Notes: generated from the letters alone by a model not told the origin. DNA of 62,309 nt from JABWAM01 sp964653025 (GCA_964653025.1 CAZZBZ010000011.1:1-62309), one strand, 5' to 3'. Numbered from the stretch's first letter, positions 41,235 to 50,275 are shown. A program made the numbers and translations.

Positions 41235-43025
41235 ATGTCCCGCTTCCGCAAGGGAACTGTTTTTCTTGTCGGGGCCGGTCCCGGTGACCCCGGCCTGCTC
41301 ACGCTCCGCGGCCTTGAGCTCCTTCGCCGCGCGGATGTGGTGATCTACGACAACCTTTGCAACCTGTCCCTTCTCTCCGAGGTGCCCCGGGGCGCGGAGG
41401 TGGTGGACGCCGGCAAGCACTCGGGAACGGCAACTCCGCGCCAGAAAATCGTCGGTCGGCTCATGATCCGGCGGGCGCGCGTCGGACGGATGGTCGTTCG
41501 CCTCAAGGGGGGCGACCCCTTCGTCTTTGGGCGCGGCGGCGAGGAGGCTTTGGCCCTCGCACGGGCCGGAATTCCTTTCGAGGTCGTCCCGGGCGTGACT
41601 TCCGCGATCGCCGTGCCGGCCTATGCAGGAATCCCTGTCACGCATCGCGACCACGCATCGGGCTTCGCGGTCGTCACGGGCCACGAGGAACTCTCGAAGC
41701 GTGAGCCGTCGATCGATTACGACGCCCTCGCACGGTTCCCGGGCACGGTGGTTTTTCTGATGGGGGTGAGACGCCTGGGAAAGATGGTCGACCGGCTCCG
41801 CGCCGCGGGAAAACCCGCCTCCACGCCGGCCGCCCTCATCCGCTGGGGGACCCGCGCCGCGCAAAGGACGCTGACCGGGCATCTCGGAAATATCACCGCC
41901 CGAGCGGAAAAGGCGGCCTTCCGTGCGCCGTCCGTGTTGGTGGTGGGCGAGGTTGTTCGCTGCCGCCAGCGAGTCGCGTGGGTTGAGAAGAAGGCGCTCT
42001 TTGGCGCGCGGGTAGTGGTCACTCGGAGCCGTAAGCGGGCCGGCGGCCTCTCTGCGCGCTTGCGTGAGCTTGGGGCGGAGGTGATCGAGGTTCCGCTTAT
42101 CGAGATCGTCGCGCTTCGCGGGCGTGAGGTGAAGGCGGTGGTGCGACGGGCGGACCGGTGGGATTGGATCGTCTTTGCGAGTGCCGAGGGGGCGGAGCAC
42201 TTTCTCGATGCCGTGCTCGCCGAGCATGGGGACCTGCGCGCCCTCGGTGGCGCGAAGCTTGCGGTGGTGGGTGAAGCCACCGCGACCCACCTTGCGGAGC
42301 GCGGGCTTCGCGCGGAACTCATTTCACCAGAGGGCACCGCCGCCTCGCTCGCGGGCGTCCTGCGGCGAAAGGAATCGTGGCGCGGAAAGCGGGTCCTGCT
42401 TCCGGGCTCGTCCATCGGGGGGCGAGAAGTGGAGAAGGTCCTTCGCGCCCAGGGCGCTGAGACTCGCTTCCTCCCCATCTACACCAACCGTCGCCCGCGC
42501 TTGACCTGGGAGATTTCGGCGCTCGAACGTGCGGGGGCGGAGGTGGTCGCCTTCACGAGCGCTTCGACCGCACGGAACTTCGCCCTGCTCCTCAAGGATC
42601 GCCGCCTTTCGCGTCCCCTTGCGCGGCGCCTCCGAGGCGGTTGCCACATCTCGATCGGGCCCTCGACGAGTGCCGCCCTGCGAGGGGAAGGGCTTCGTGT
42701 GGCCGCGCAGGCCCGACGACCTTCCCTCGATGACCTGGTTGCGGCCGTCGTGAAGGCGTGGCAGGAAGCACGCCGCCCCGATCTTCGCGTAACGAATGTC
42801 GCAACGCGCGTTTTTCCGGGGAGCACACGCGGCCCGCGTGTCCTGGCCGACGGCCCGTCGGCCAGTCTCCGAGAAAGAAATCGGCGAGCCGCCGATTTCG
42901 ACACGCGAGCCGCGTGTGCTCCCCAGACCATTCTCGAAGGGGATGGTGATCTACGAAATGGCGGAAACGGTTCCGCTCTGGAGAAGCCGCTTACGCGCGG
43001 ATTTGGGTGCCGCCCGTGGCATTGA
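41235..43025 (+). CDS. cobA-hemD: Uroporphyrinogen-III C-methyltransferase / uroporphyrinogen-III synthase fusion
   Basis: A 596-residue two-domain enzyme. Residues 1-250 are a SUMT (CobA) domain: VGAGPGDPGLLTLRG, VRLKGGDPFVFGRGGEE and the GIPVTHRD region. It methylates uroporphyrinogen III toward siroheme and cobalamin. Residues about 258-510 are HemD: RVVVTRSRKRAGG, IVFASAEGAEHF and VVAFTSASTARNF, with cyclisation of hydroxymethylbilane. The natural HemD end falls near residue 513 (LDDLVAAVVKAWQEA). The remaining 80 or so residues are encoded by cruciform copy B and a few bases beyond. Stop at 43023-43025. Confidence 0.93.
   Translation: MSRFRKGTVFLVGAGPGDPGLLTLRGLELLRRADVVIYDNLCNLSLLSEVPRGAEVVDAGKHSGTATPRQKIVGRLMIRRARVGRMVVRLKGGDPFVFGRGGEEALALARAGIPFEVVPGVTSAIAVPAYAGIPVTHRDHASGFAVVTGHEELSKREPSIDYDALARFPGTVVFLMGVRRLGKMVDRLRAAGKPASTPAALIRWGTRAAQRTLTGHLGNITARAEKAAFRAPSVLVVGEVVRCRQRVAWVEKKALFGARVVVTRSRKRAGGLSARLRELGAEVIEVPLIEIVALRGREVKAVVRRADRWDWIVFASAEGAEHFLDAVLAEHGDLRALGGAKLAVVGEATATHLAERGLRAELISPEGTAASLAGVLRRKESWRGKRVLLPGSSIGGREVEKVLRAQGAETRFLPIYTNRRPRLTWEISALERAGAEVVAFTSASTARNFALLLKDRRLSRPLARRLRGGCHISIGPSTSAALRGEGLRVAAQARRPSLDDLVAAVVKAWQEARRPDLRVTNVATRVFPGSTRGPRVLADGPSASLRERNRRAADFDTRAACAPQTILEGDGDLRNGGNGSALEKPLTRGFGCRPWH
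42776..43007. repeat. 232-bp cruciform element, copy B
   Basis: The second copy of the element at 30488-30719, same strand and length. The outer stem lies at 42818-42840 and 42902-42924, the inner hairpins at 42843-42865 and 42877-42899. Here the left arm has CGCGG where copy A has GTGG, changing a G-U into a G-C pair. It overlaps the 3' end of the hemD frame and removes any stop near the domain end. A second frame through the element is open into the following methyltransferase gene. Confidence 0.9.
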
Positions 43026-43101
43026 TTTTTCCCGACGGCAATCCTATCCATCTCCTAAACCGACACCCCCCGCCTTCATTCCCGCAACGGATGCAACCTT
43101 G

Positions 43102-43878
43102 ATGACTTACGAACAGGCCCTGCGATGGCTCCGTGTCGAAGCTGCGGAGATTTCGTCTCTCTATCCTAAGCCGCGCCCGGACTATCGCGGGCGCGCGGTG
43201 ACGGCGGACACGGTACGGAACTACCTCGAGACGGAGAAGCGACGCTTCGCGGAGGTGGTCTCCCTGCTCCCGAAAATCCCGCATGAGGGAGCGCGACTCC
43301 TCGAGGTCGGGATCGCTTATGGATTTATCGCCGCACTCGCGAAGGCCAACGGGTGGGCGGCCGAGGGGATCGAGGTGCCCGAGAACGTCCCGGTTTATTG
43401 CGCCTTTGCCCGCCACCATGGGATTCCCATCCATCCGGGGAAGCTCGGCGTGGAGCAACTCCATCTCCCCGACGCCAGCTACGAGGCGGTCGTTTTTTCC
43501 GAGGTTCTCGAACATCTCCGACTTTCGCCGGGGATTGTATTTCGCGAGCTCCATCGCATTCTTTCCCCCGGCGGGTGGCTGCTGGTGACCACCCCGAATG
43601 CCGCGAGGATCGTCAATGTGGCAAAGCTGCTCCTCGGGCGGAACGTCGCCGAGGCGTTTCCCGAGGACGCGGCCTGCGAGAACGCCACCGAACTCCTTAC
43701 TCACGTTCGCGAGTACACGATGCGAGAAGTCCGGGCCTCCCTTCGCGGTGTGGGTTTCAAGGTGCGCATGGCCCGTTACAGCGCCGGCATGGAGTGGGGC
43801 CATCCCCGCCACCTTCTCACGGCCCTGGTGCCCCCCTGGCGAGGCAGCCTGGTGCTCCTCGCGCAGAAGCGTGCGTGA
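43102..43878 (+). CDS. Class I SAM-dependent methyltransferase
   Basis: A 258-residue protein with SAM motif I LLEVGIAYGFIAALA, an acidic residue at the end of strand 2 (EGIEVPE), AVVFSEVLEHL (motif IV, ubiquinone/sugar methyltransferase-type) and GGWLLVTTPN. This resembles methyltransferases acting on glycan or lipid-linked intermediates. ATG 43102 starts the unique sequence; the same frame is open back through the cruciform repeat to 42796. It overlaps the following glycosyltransferase by GTGA. Confidence 0.88.
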   Translation: MTYEQALRWLRVEAAEISSLYPKPRPDYRGRAVTADTVRNYLETEKRRFAEVVSLLPKIPHEGARLLEVGIAYGFIAALAKANGWAAEGIEVPENVPVYCAFARHHGIPIHPGKLGVEQLHLPDASYEAVVFSEVLEHLRLSPGIVFRELHRILSPGGWLLVTTPNAARIVNVAKLLLGRNVAEAFPEDAACENATELLTHVREYTMREVRASLRGVGFKVRMARYSAGMEWGHPRHLLTALVPPWRGSLVLLAQKRA

Positions 43879-44996
43879 AAATCTGCCTCCTTCTCAGCAC
43901 GTTCGCCTACGACGGCATCAAGCGTTCCGTCGTCCACTTCGCGAACGCGATGCACGACCTCGATCACGAGGTCTGGGTGGGCGTCCTCCACGAATGGCCC
44001 GGCAAGGTCAGCCTCCGCGACGATCTTCGAATCCCGCCTTCGCGCGTGGTATCCTGGGATGGCCTGGGGCAGGGGAGGCGCGAGCTCGCGATGGGGCGAT
44101 TCTTCCTTCGGGAGCGCTTTGATGTCGTCCATGCAAACACGCTCAAGATGAATCATGTCGGGCGCTGGGTTGCCCTCGCCACGGGGGTGCCCGCCGTCTT
44201 TGCCTCGGAGGACAACCTTTGCCTGGGGCGTTCGTGGCTCACCCGCGCCGAGGACCGTTTTCTCGCGCGCCGAGGGAGTGGGGTGATCATGATTTCCGAG
44301 GCGGTGAAGCGATCGTTCATCCAGGCCGAGGGCCTCCCCGCTTCGAAGGCCCACGTTGTCTATTACGGCCTCCCGCTCGACACGATGGCCGCCGCCCGCC
44401 GCGACCGAGTATTTCTCCGTGATTTCCGCGCCCGGCTCGGCATCCCCGAGGGGCCGACCGTGGTCGTTGCCGCGCGTCTCGACCCGATGAAGTCCCTCGA
44501 TACCCTCATCGAGGCCGCCGCCCTCGTTCGTGCGGAGATTCCCGCCGTGCAGTTCCTCCTCGCGGGGGATGGTCCTGAGGCCGCGCGATTGCGTGCCCTG
44601 CGCGAGGCGCGGGGACTGGGAGCCTGTCTCCATTTTCTTGGGGGGCGGACGGACGTGTACGACGTCCTCCAGTTGGGCGACCTGGTCGCCCTCTCCTCGC
44701 TCTGGGAGGGGATCGGGCTTTCCCTCGTGGAGGGCATGGCCCTCGGGAAGGCGGGGGTCGGCACCGATGTGGATGGGATCAACGAGGTGATCGAGGACAA
44801 TCGCAACGGCCTGCTTGTTCCCCCGCGCGATCCGCGCGCCCTCGCGGCGGCCCTCGTGCGCCTCCTCCGCGATCCGCCCCTCCGGGAGCGCATGGCCTCC
44901 GAGGGGGCGAGAATGGTCGCGGAGAAGTTCGATGTGCGACGGAACGCGGAGCAACTTCTCGCCCTCTACCGGCGAGCCATGGTCAGCTCCGGGTAG
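43875..44996 (+). CDS. GT4-family glycosyltransferase
   Basis: A 373-residue GT-B fold enzyme. N-terminal half: KICLLLSTFAYDGIKRSVVHFANAMH, with DVVHANTLKMN. C-terminal half: VVAARLDPMKSLDTLIEAA, LLAGDGPEA, and the donor motif SLWEGIGLSLVEGMALGKAGVGTDVDG, with the two family glutamates (EGIGLSLVE). It is translationally coupled to the methyltransferase (GTG 43875 overlapping TGA), suggesting joint modification of one glycan. Its 3' end overlaps the convergent kinase gene by 14 bases. Confidence 0.92.
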   Translation: MKICLLLSTFAYDGIKRSVVHFANAMHDLDHEVWVGVLHEWPGKVSLRDDLRIPPSRVVSWDGLGQGRRELAMGRFFLRERFDVVHANTLKMNHVGRWVALATGVPAVFASEDNLCLGRSWLTRAEDRFLARRGSGVIMISEAVKRSFIQAEGLPASKAHVVYYGLPLDTMAAARRDRVFLRDFRARLGIPEGPTVVVAARLDPMKSLDTLIEAAALVRAEIPAVQFLLAGDGPEAARLRALREARGLGACLHFLGGRTDVYDVLQLGDLVALSSLWEGIGLSLVEGMALGKAGVGTDVDGINEVIEDNRNGLLVPPRDPRALAAALVRLLRDPPLRERMASEGARMVAEKFDVRRNAEQLLALYRRAMVSSG

Positions 44997-46104
44997 GGCG
45001 AAACTCGAGGGTATCGCGGCCCGCCACGGGGAGGAGTTCGCGACTCTTGTACTTGCCGGGGTCGGGGGACCCGAGGCACTCGATATAGACCTCCGTCTGG
45101 CGGAGACCAACGCTCGATCCGTTCTCCCGCAGGTGGATTTCGAGGTCGAGGGCGAGGTCGGTGGCTGACTGGTAGCGCATCTCGGGGCGGGGGGCGGTCG
45201 CGTTGCGGCAGATCTCGACGAGGCGGGGAGAGACCCCGGCGAACGCCTTCGAGGAGAAGACATGGCGGCGGATTCGCGACTGGAGGGCCTTGATCATCTC
45301 CGGAGGAGCCTTGAACTCCGGCAGGCTGTGGCGGGAGACACCGGTGAGGAGAAGCTCCAGGAGAAGCCCCACGCTGTAAACATCCGAGATCGGGGTGGGC
45401 TTGTGTCCCGCGAGAACTTCCGGGGCAATGTACTCGGGGGTTCCCATGAGCAGGGGGCCGGGGCTCGTGGGGTTGAAGGGGTAGGCGATCCCGAAGTCGG
45501 AGACCTTGAGGCGTCCGTTTTCGTGGAGGAGGACGTTGTTCGGGCTCACGTCGCGGTGGACGATGCCGTGGGCGGAGAGCCCCGGGTAACGGAACTCATG
45601 GGCGTAGGCGAGCCCGCGGGCCACCCGTGCCATGAGGTCGGCCGCGACGTAAGGATGGCAGAGGATGCCTTTTGCCGCGTGGGCGCGGACGAAGCTGCCG
45701 AGGTTGTAGCCGTGGATGTATTCCATGACCATGAACGACTCGAAGGTGTCCAGGAGGCCGAGCGTCGCGAGGGCGCGTTCGAAGTTGGAGGAGCCTTTCT
45801 CGAAGCCGAAGACCTCGAGGATGTTCGGGTGGTCCATCAAACGCATGAGGCGCGCCTCGAGCATGAAGGTGCGCTGGAACTCCTCGTCGTCGGGGGTGTG
45901 GAGCATCTTGATGGCGACGGGGCGGAAGGTCCCGATCGAGTCGTACTCGTGGGCGAGAAAGGTGCGACCGGCGCCGCCCGCGCCGAGCGGGCGGATGAGG
46001 CGATAACGGAAACCGCTGCGGAGCGTGGCGGAGACCTTGAGAGGTTTCTCGGGGGGCGGGACCGGGGAGGGCGTGGAGAGCTTGACGGTGCGTTCAGGGG
46101 GCAT
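44983..46104 (-). CDS. Hanks-type serine/threonine protein kinase
   Basis: A 373-residue cytoplasmic kinase. Gly-rich loop LGAGGAGRTFL (40-50), K66 in PVAIKML, E84, catalytic loop HRDVSPNN with D185 and N190, DFG at 203-205, and activation segment MGTPEYIAPEVL. HRDVSPNN (instead of HRDLKPxN) is typical of a bacterial subgroup. No membrane segment or sensor domain follows the kinase domain; the C-terminal 50 residues are strand-rich and end in FRPTRS. ATG 46104 is chosen over upstream in-frame codons. It is divergent from the rhamnosidase gene across a 268-base AT-richer region. Confidence 0.93.
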   Translation of the reverse strand: MPPERTVKLSTPSPVPPPEKPLKVSATLRSGFRYRLIRPLGAGGAGRTFLAHEYDSIGTFRPVAIKMLHTPDDEEFQRTFMLEARLMRLMDHPNILEVFGFEKGSSNFERALATLGLLDTFESFMVMEYIHGYNLGSFVRAHAAKGILCHPYVAADLMARVARGLAYAHEFRYPGLSAHGIVHRDVSPNNVLLHENGRLKVSDFGIAYPFNPTSPGPLLMGTPEYIAPEVLAGHKPTPISDVYSVGLLLELLLTGVSRHSLPEFKAPPEMIKALQSRIRRHVFSSKAFAGVSPRLVEICRNATAPRPEMRYQSATDLALDLEIHLRENGSSVGLRQTEVYIECLGSPDPGKYKSRELLPVAGRDTLEFRPTRS

Positions 46105-46372
46105 GGAAGGGAGGGAAAAGGTTTCCCGATTCTTAAGATTAACCGGTCCACGAAATCCACGCACTCCCAAACCTCACATTTTCTCACGGAAAACGACGTG
46201 CCGATGGATTCGTCAAGAACAGGATGCCTCTTGCGAAACTTGCTGTCGCAGGGCTTGCTCGCTGGCTGGAGGATTGAACTCCGACAGATTAACACGGATG
46301 GTGCCGATTGTGGGATAGCCTGCACATAATACGTTCGAATAGAGTGAGTCGTTTCACAAAAATGGATAAAAT

Positions 46373-48928
46373 ATGAACAGCGCAGAATCCCTTTCCTCCG
46401 CGTTTCAGCGGGCTGCTTGGATCTGGACCGCGGACGATCCTGGCGATGCGCACGTTTGGGTGGATGCACGGAGGCGTTTCGAGTTTGTGCGCCCCTCGGA
46501 GGCGGTCATCGAGATCTGCGCGGACCTGAGGTACTTCCTCTGGATCAACGGTCGGGCCGTGGGTTTTGGCCCCCCGAAATTCCACTGGGAGACCCCGACC
46601 GTGGACCGGTACGAGATTGGAAGCCTGCTCCGGAAGGGGACGAATCTTGTGGCGGTGCGGGTTTACAGCCATGGTGGGATGCGCAACCTCAGTTCCTGCA
46701 TGCCGCAACGGGGGGCGTTGCGCGCGGCCATCCTCACGGGCGGGGCCGCGGTGGTCACCGATCGTTCCTGGGAAGTTCGCCGCGAGACCGCCTATGCCTC
46801 GAAGACGGCGACGCGGGGTGAGTGTCAGCCTTCCGCGGAGTGGTTCGATGCCCGCAAAGCTTTCCCGCCCCCATGGGTCGAGGGAGGTGCTGGGGGCGGG
46901 TGGCAGCCGGCCGTCGAAATCCTGGAGATCAGCCCGAACGTGCGCTTTGAACTCCGGGACCTTCCTCTCTTTGGCTGGCAAGCCCACGCGGCGGATCGTC
47001 TTCTTGAGAAGGGACTCGCCCGCTTTGAGAACGGCCTGGTTCCCGAGGAGATGGACCATGCCTCCCGGGAGATCGCCGCGGCCCGGCGCAGTCCTGATCG
47101 TGACGGACGGGTGGAGATCCTCCGTGGGAAAGGCGGGGACGCGGACCGGGTTGTCCTGAACGCCGAGGGGTTGGCCTCGAACGAGGGGGTTTACGCGCGT
47201 TGGGACTTCGGGCGGATTTGGACGGGCTATCCGGTGCTGAGGATCGAGGGTGTCCCGGGCACCGTGGTGGATGTGAGCTACGCGGAGACTCTCAAGGGGG
47301 GGCGACTCGATCCCACGAAGCACGGCATGAACTACGTGGACCGGCTCATCCTGGGGAATCTCCCGCTCGAACACCGGATCACCTGGCCGAAGTGCTTCCG
47401 CTACCTGCAGGTGGATGTGCGGGGCGGGCGTGCGGAGGTCGAGACTCCGGTCCTGGAGAGGAGCGCCTATCCCGTGGAGCGACGCGGCACGTCCTCCAGC
47501 AGCGATCCCGCGCTCGATCAGGCGTGGGAGATCAGCGCGCACACGGTGGAACTTTGCATGGAGGACGGCTATATGGACACCCCGTGGCGGGAGCGCGGCT
47601 CCTGGCTGGGCGACGATGTTCCCAAGATGCTGGCCAACTACGCGGTCTTCGGGGACTTCGCGCTGGCGCGACGGTTCCTCCTGCAACACTCACGCGGCCA
47701 GCTCCCCACGGGACAGATGGCCGGTAAATATCCGGGTTGGAAGACTTCGCGGGTGTCCACGTGGACGCTCACCTTTCCCGTGAGCGTGAGGGAGTACGTT
47801 CGCCACAGTGGAGACCGCGAGTTTGCCGTCGAAATACTGTCGGTGATCGAGCGCATCCTTGGGTGGATGGAGCAATACCGTCTTCCCGAGGGCGTGTATG
47901 GCAACCTACCGCTCGAGGTGACGGCGGAAACGAACATCTACAACTTTATTGACTGGGCACCGGTGGACACGAGCGGGGCCAACGCCGCGTGGAATGCCTA
48001 CGCCTGGCAGTGCCTGAACGCCGCGGCCCATGTGGCGCGCGTTGCGGGAAAGGAGAAGTTTGCGCGTACCTGCGAGTCCCGTGCGAGCGAACTCGGGCAT
48101 GCGTTCGGAAAACTGTTCTGGGACGAGGAGCGGGGCGTTTTCGTGAATGGCTGGCGTGAGGGGCGTCGCTTGGCACGCTGGGGTTGCCATGAGAACTACC
48201 TGGCCGTGGCGTTCGGCATGGTGGATTCCGTGCGTCGGGATCGCATCGTGGCCCGGCTGAAGCAGGAGGATTTGCTGGCGGTGTTCAAGCCCCGTCCCGG
48301 AGACTACGACGAGATCATTCCCGGGATTGACGGCAATGCCATGGTGGCGATCGCGCTGAACCGTTACCGATGGGACGACTCGAAGATGGTGCCCCTCGGT
48401 ACCCCGTATTTCGCGTGGTTCGCGCTGGAGGCGCTGTTCGAGCTGGGCATGGCCGAGGCGGCGCTCGCCATGATCGGAAAACATTGGGGGGAGTTTTCCC
48501 GTCAGGGTGGCACCACGGTCTGGGAGACGTGGGGAAAGGACAGTGGGTCGCTTTCGCACGGATGGGGGTGTGCCCCGGCTATCGTGCTTGGCAAATACAT
48601 CCTGGGTGTGAAGCTTTCGGAGGATCCTGCCGTGGACGTGGAGATTCTTCCGCAGAGCGGCGGTCTGGAATGGGCGAAAGGGCGAGTGAATACTCCCAAG
48701 GGCGTAGTCCAAGTAGCTTGGAAGCGAGATCGGGGGGGCTGGCGGCTGGAGGTGGATGCTCCGAAAGACTGTGGTATCCGTGCCGGTTTGCCATGTGGGG
48801 AGGGAATGGCGCTTCGTGTGGAGGGTTCCCCTCGGCAGGGAGGGGCCCTTCACTCCCGCCATGGGGGATCGTACCGATTGGTGGACCTTCCCGGGGGAAG
48901 ACACACCTTGGTTGTGCAGTCGGGGTAA
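46373..48928 (+). CDS. GH78 alpha-L-rhamnosidase-like protein
   Basis: An 851-residue protein with GH78 architecture: N-terminal beta-sandwich domains (WIWTADDPGDAHVW, FLWINGRAVGFGPP), a middle sandwich ending near HRITWPKCFRYLQVDV, an (alpha/alpha)6 barrel, and a C-terminal sheet. The barrel entrance MDTPWRERGSWLGDD matches the family's D-x-PxRE-x-x-WxGD region that holds catalytic acids. There is no signal peptide, so it probably acts on imported rhamnosides. The start is ATG 46373, with a weak ribosome binding site. It stands alone, 120 bases before hypE. Confidence 0.85.
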   Translation: MNSAESLSSAFQRAAWIWTADDPGDAHVWVDARRRFEFVRPSEAVIEICADLRYFLWINGRAVGFGPPKFHWETPTVDRYEIGSLLRKGTNLVAVRVYSHGGMRNLSSCMPQRGALRAAILTGGAAVVTDRSWEVRRETAYASKTATRGECQPSAEWFDARKAFPPPWVEGGAGGGWQPAVEILEISPNVRFELRDLPLFGWQAHAADRLLEKGLARFENGLVPEEMDHASREIAAARRSPDRDGRVEILRGKGGDADRVVLNAEGLASNEGVYARWDFGRIWTGYPVLRIEGVPGTVVDVSYAETLKGGRLDPTKHGMNYVDRLILGNLPLEHRITWPKCFRYLQVDVRGGRAEVETPVLERSAYPVERRGTSSSSDPALDQAWEISAHTVELCMEDGYMDTPWRERGSWLGDDVPKMLANYAVFGDFALARRFLLQHSRGQLPTGQMAGKYPGWKTSRVSTWTLTFPVSVREYVRHSGDREFAVEILSVIERILGWMEQYRLPEGVYGNLPLEVTAETNIYNFIDWAPVDTSGANAAWNAYAWQCLNAAAHVARVAGKEKFARTCESRASELGHAFGKLFWDEERGVFVNGWREGRRLARWGCHENYLAVAFGMVDSVRRDRIVARLKQEDLLAVFKPRPGDYDEIIPGIDGNAMVAIALNRYRWDDSKMVPLGTPYFAWFALEALFELGMAEAALAMIGKHWGEFSRQGGTTVWETWGKDSGSLSHGWGCAPAIVLGKYILGVKLSEDPAVDVEILPQSGGLEWAKGRVNTPKGVVQVAWKRDRGGWRLEVDAPKDCGIRAGLPCGEGMALRVEGSPRQGGALHSRHGGSYRLVDLPGGRHTLVVQSG

Positions 48929-49048
48929 GGGGCCCTCGTTTGCAGTTCGTAGGAGCGTGAGCATTTCGTGACGTGGTACTTGATTTCATCCGTGGCTCCT
49001 CCCATCTGGCTCTCGGCCTGAAAAGAGGGCAACCTTGACGAAGCCCAT

Positions 49049-50113
49049 ATGAGTGCCGCCAAAGACCAGCCTTTCACGCCGTCGTGTCCGGTGCCGGACG
49101 CCAACCCCGGCGCGATCCTGATGGCCCACGGGGGCGCGGGGCGGATTGCCCAGCGGCTTCTCGACGGGATCTTCCTCCCCGCGTTCGACAACCCGCTCCT
49201 CGCGGCGCGCCTCGATGGCGCGGTGGGAGAACTCGGCGGCGCGCGGCTCGCGTTCACCACGGATTCCTACGTCGTGCGGCCGATCTTCTTTCCGGGGGGC
49301 GACATCGGGACGCTTGCGGTGAACGGTACGGCGAACGACCTCGCGATGTGCGGCGCCCGCCCCGCATGGATGAGCGTCGGCTTCATTCTCGAGGAGGGAT
49401 TCCCGATTGCCGATGTGCGCCGGGTGGCGGAGTCCATGAAACGCGCGGCGGCCGCCGCCGGCGTGAAGATCGTGACGGGCGACACGAAGGTGGTGGACGC
49501 CGGGAAAGGGGACGGCCTTTACCTCGCGACGAGCGGGGTGGGGGAGATCGTGGCGCGCGCACCGCTCGGTCCCGCGGAGGTGCGCGAGGGCGATGCGATT
49601 CTGCTGAGCGGGGATGTGGGACGCCATGGGATGGCGATCATGTCGGCGCGCGAGGGGTTCGCCTTCGAGACGGCGCTGGAGAGCGACTGCGCCTCACTTG
49701 TGGCATCGGTGATGGACCTGCTCGCCTCCGGGATTGCCGTGCGCTGCCTCCGGGATCTTACGCGCGGGGGGCTTGCGACGGCGCTCGTGGAAATTTCCGA
49801 GGGGGCGAAGCGAGAATTTCGCGTGGATGAAGCGTTGGTGCCGGTGATCGGCCCCGTCCGCGCGGCGTGCGAGATGCTGGGGCTCGACCCGCTCTACGTG
49901 GCGAACGAGGGTCGGTTTGTGGCATTCGTGGCGGCGAACGACGCAGAGCGTGCGCTCCATGTGCTGCATCGGCATGAGGTGAGCCGTGGTGCCTGCCGGA
50001 TCGGTGTCGTGGGGGATGCGTCATCGAGGGGGCTTGTGACGGCTCGCGGATCGATCGGCACCCGAAGAATCCTCGACCGCCTGAGCGGGGAGCAGTTGCC
50101 AAGGATTTGCTGA
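49049..50113 (+). CDS. hypE: Hydrogenase maturation protein HypE
   Basis: A 354-residue PurM/HypE-fold protein that makes the thiocyanate group used for the CN ligands of [NiFe]-hydrogenase. It begins AHGGAGRIAQRLLD, contains DSYVVRPIFFPGGDIGTLAVNGT and ends PRIC, with the family's C-terminal cysteine (C354) that is carbamoylated. That tail separates it from SelD. No hypA-D, hypF or hydrogenase genes lie in the window, so its partners are elsewhere. Confidence 0.95.
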   Translation: MSAAKDQPFTPSCPVPDANPGAILMAHGGAGRIAQRLLDGIFLPAFDNPLLAARLDGAVGELGGARLAFTTDSYVVRPIFFPGGDIGTLAVNGTANDLAMCGARPAWMSVGFILEEGFPIADVRRVAESMKRAAAAAGVKIVTGDTKVVDAGKGDGLYLATSGVGEIVARAPLGPAEVREGDAILLSGDVGRHGMAIMSAREGFAFETALESDCASLVASVMDLLASGIAVRCLRDLTRGGLATALVEISEGAKREFRVDEALVPVIGPVRAACEMLGLDPLYVANEGRFVAFVAANDAERALHVLHRHEVSRGACRIGVVGDASSRGLVTARGSIGTRRILDRLSGEQLPRIC

Positions 50114-50204
50114 GAGCGAGGAAAGTAAAAATTCGCCATGAAGACTACGGTTAGGGCGGGGAGAAAACCGGGTCAGCGACCCCGTCCAAGACATCGTATT
50201 TTCC

Positions 50205-50275
50205 CGGTAGCCCGACGTGTCCCTACGGCGGGTCCCTTCCGACGGATCCCGTGCTAGGGACAGCACGGGCTACCG
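50205..50275. repeat. Long hairpin between convergent genes
   Basis: CGGTAGCCCG plus CGTGTCCCTA (50205-50225) faces TAGGGACA plus ACGGGCTACCG (50255-50275), 21 positions with three mismatches. An inner GGGTCCC/GGATCCC stem is possible. It lies in the 209-base space between hypE (+) and the polymerase gene (-) and may terminate both. TAGCCCGTGCTG-type palindromes occur as dispersed repeats in several high-GC genomes. Confidence 0.65.

Noticed and set aside
49049..50113. Selenophosphate synthetase (SelD) for the PurM-like protein
   Set aside because: The C-terminal PRIC ending and GGDIGTLAVNGT region are HypE features; the N-terminal catalytic Cys/Sec motif of SelD is missing.
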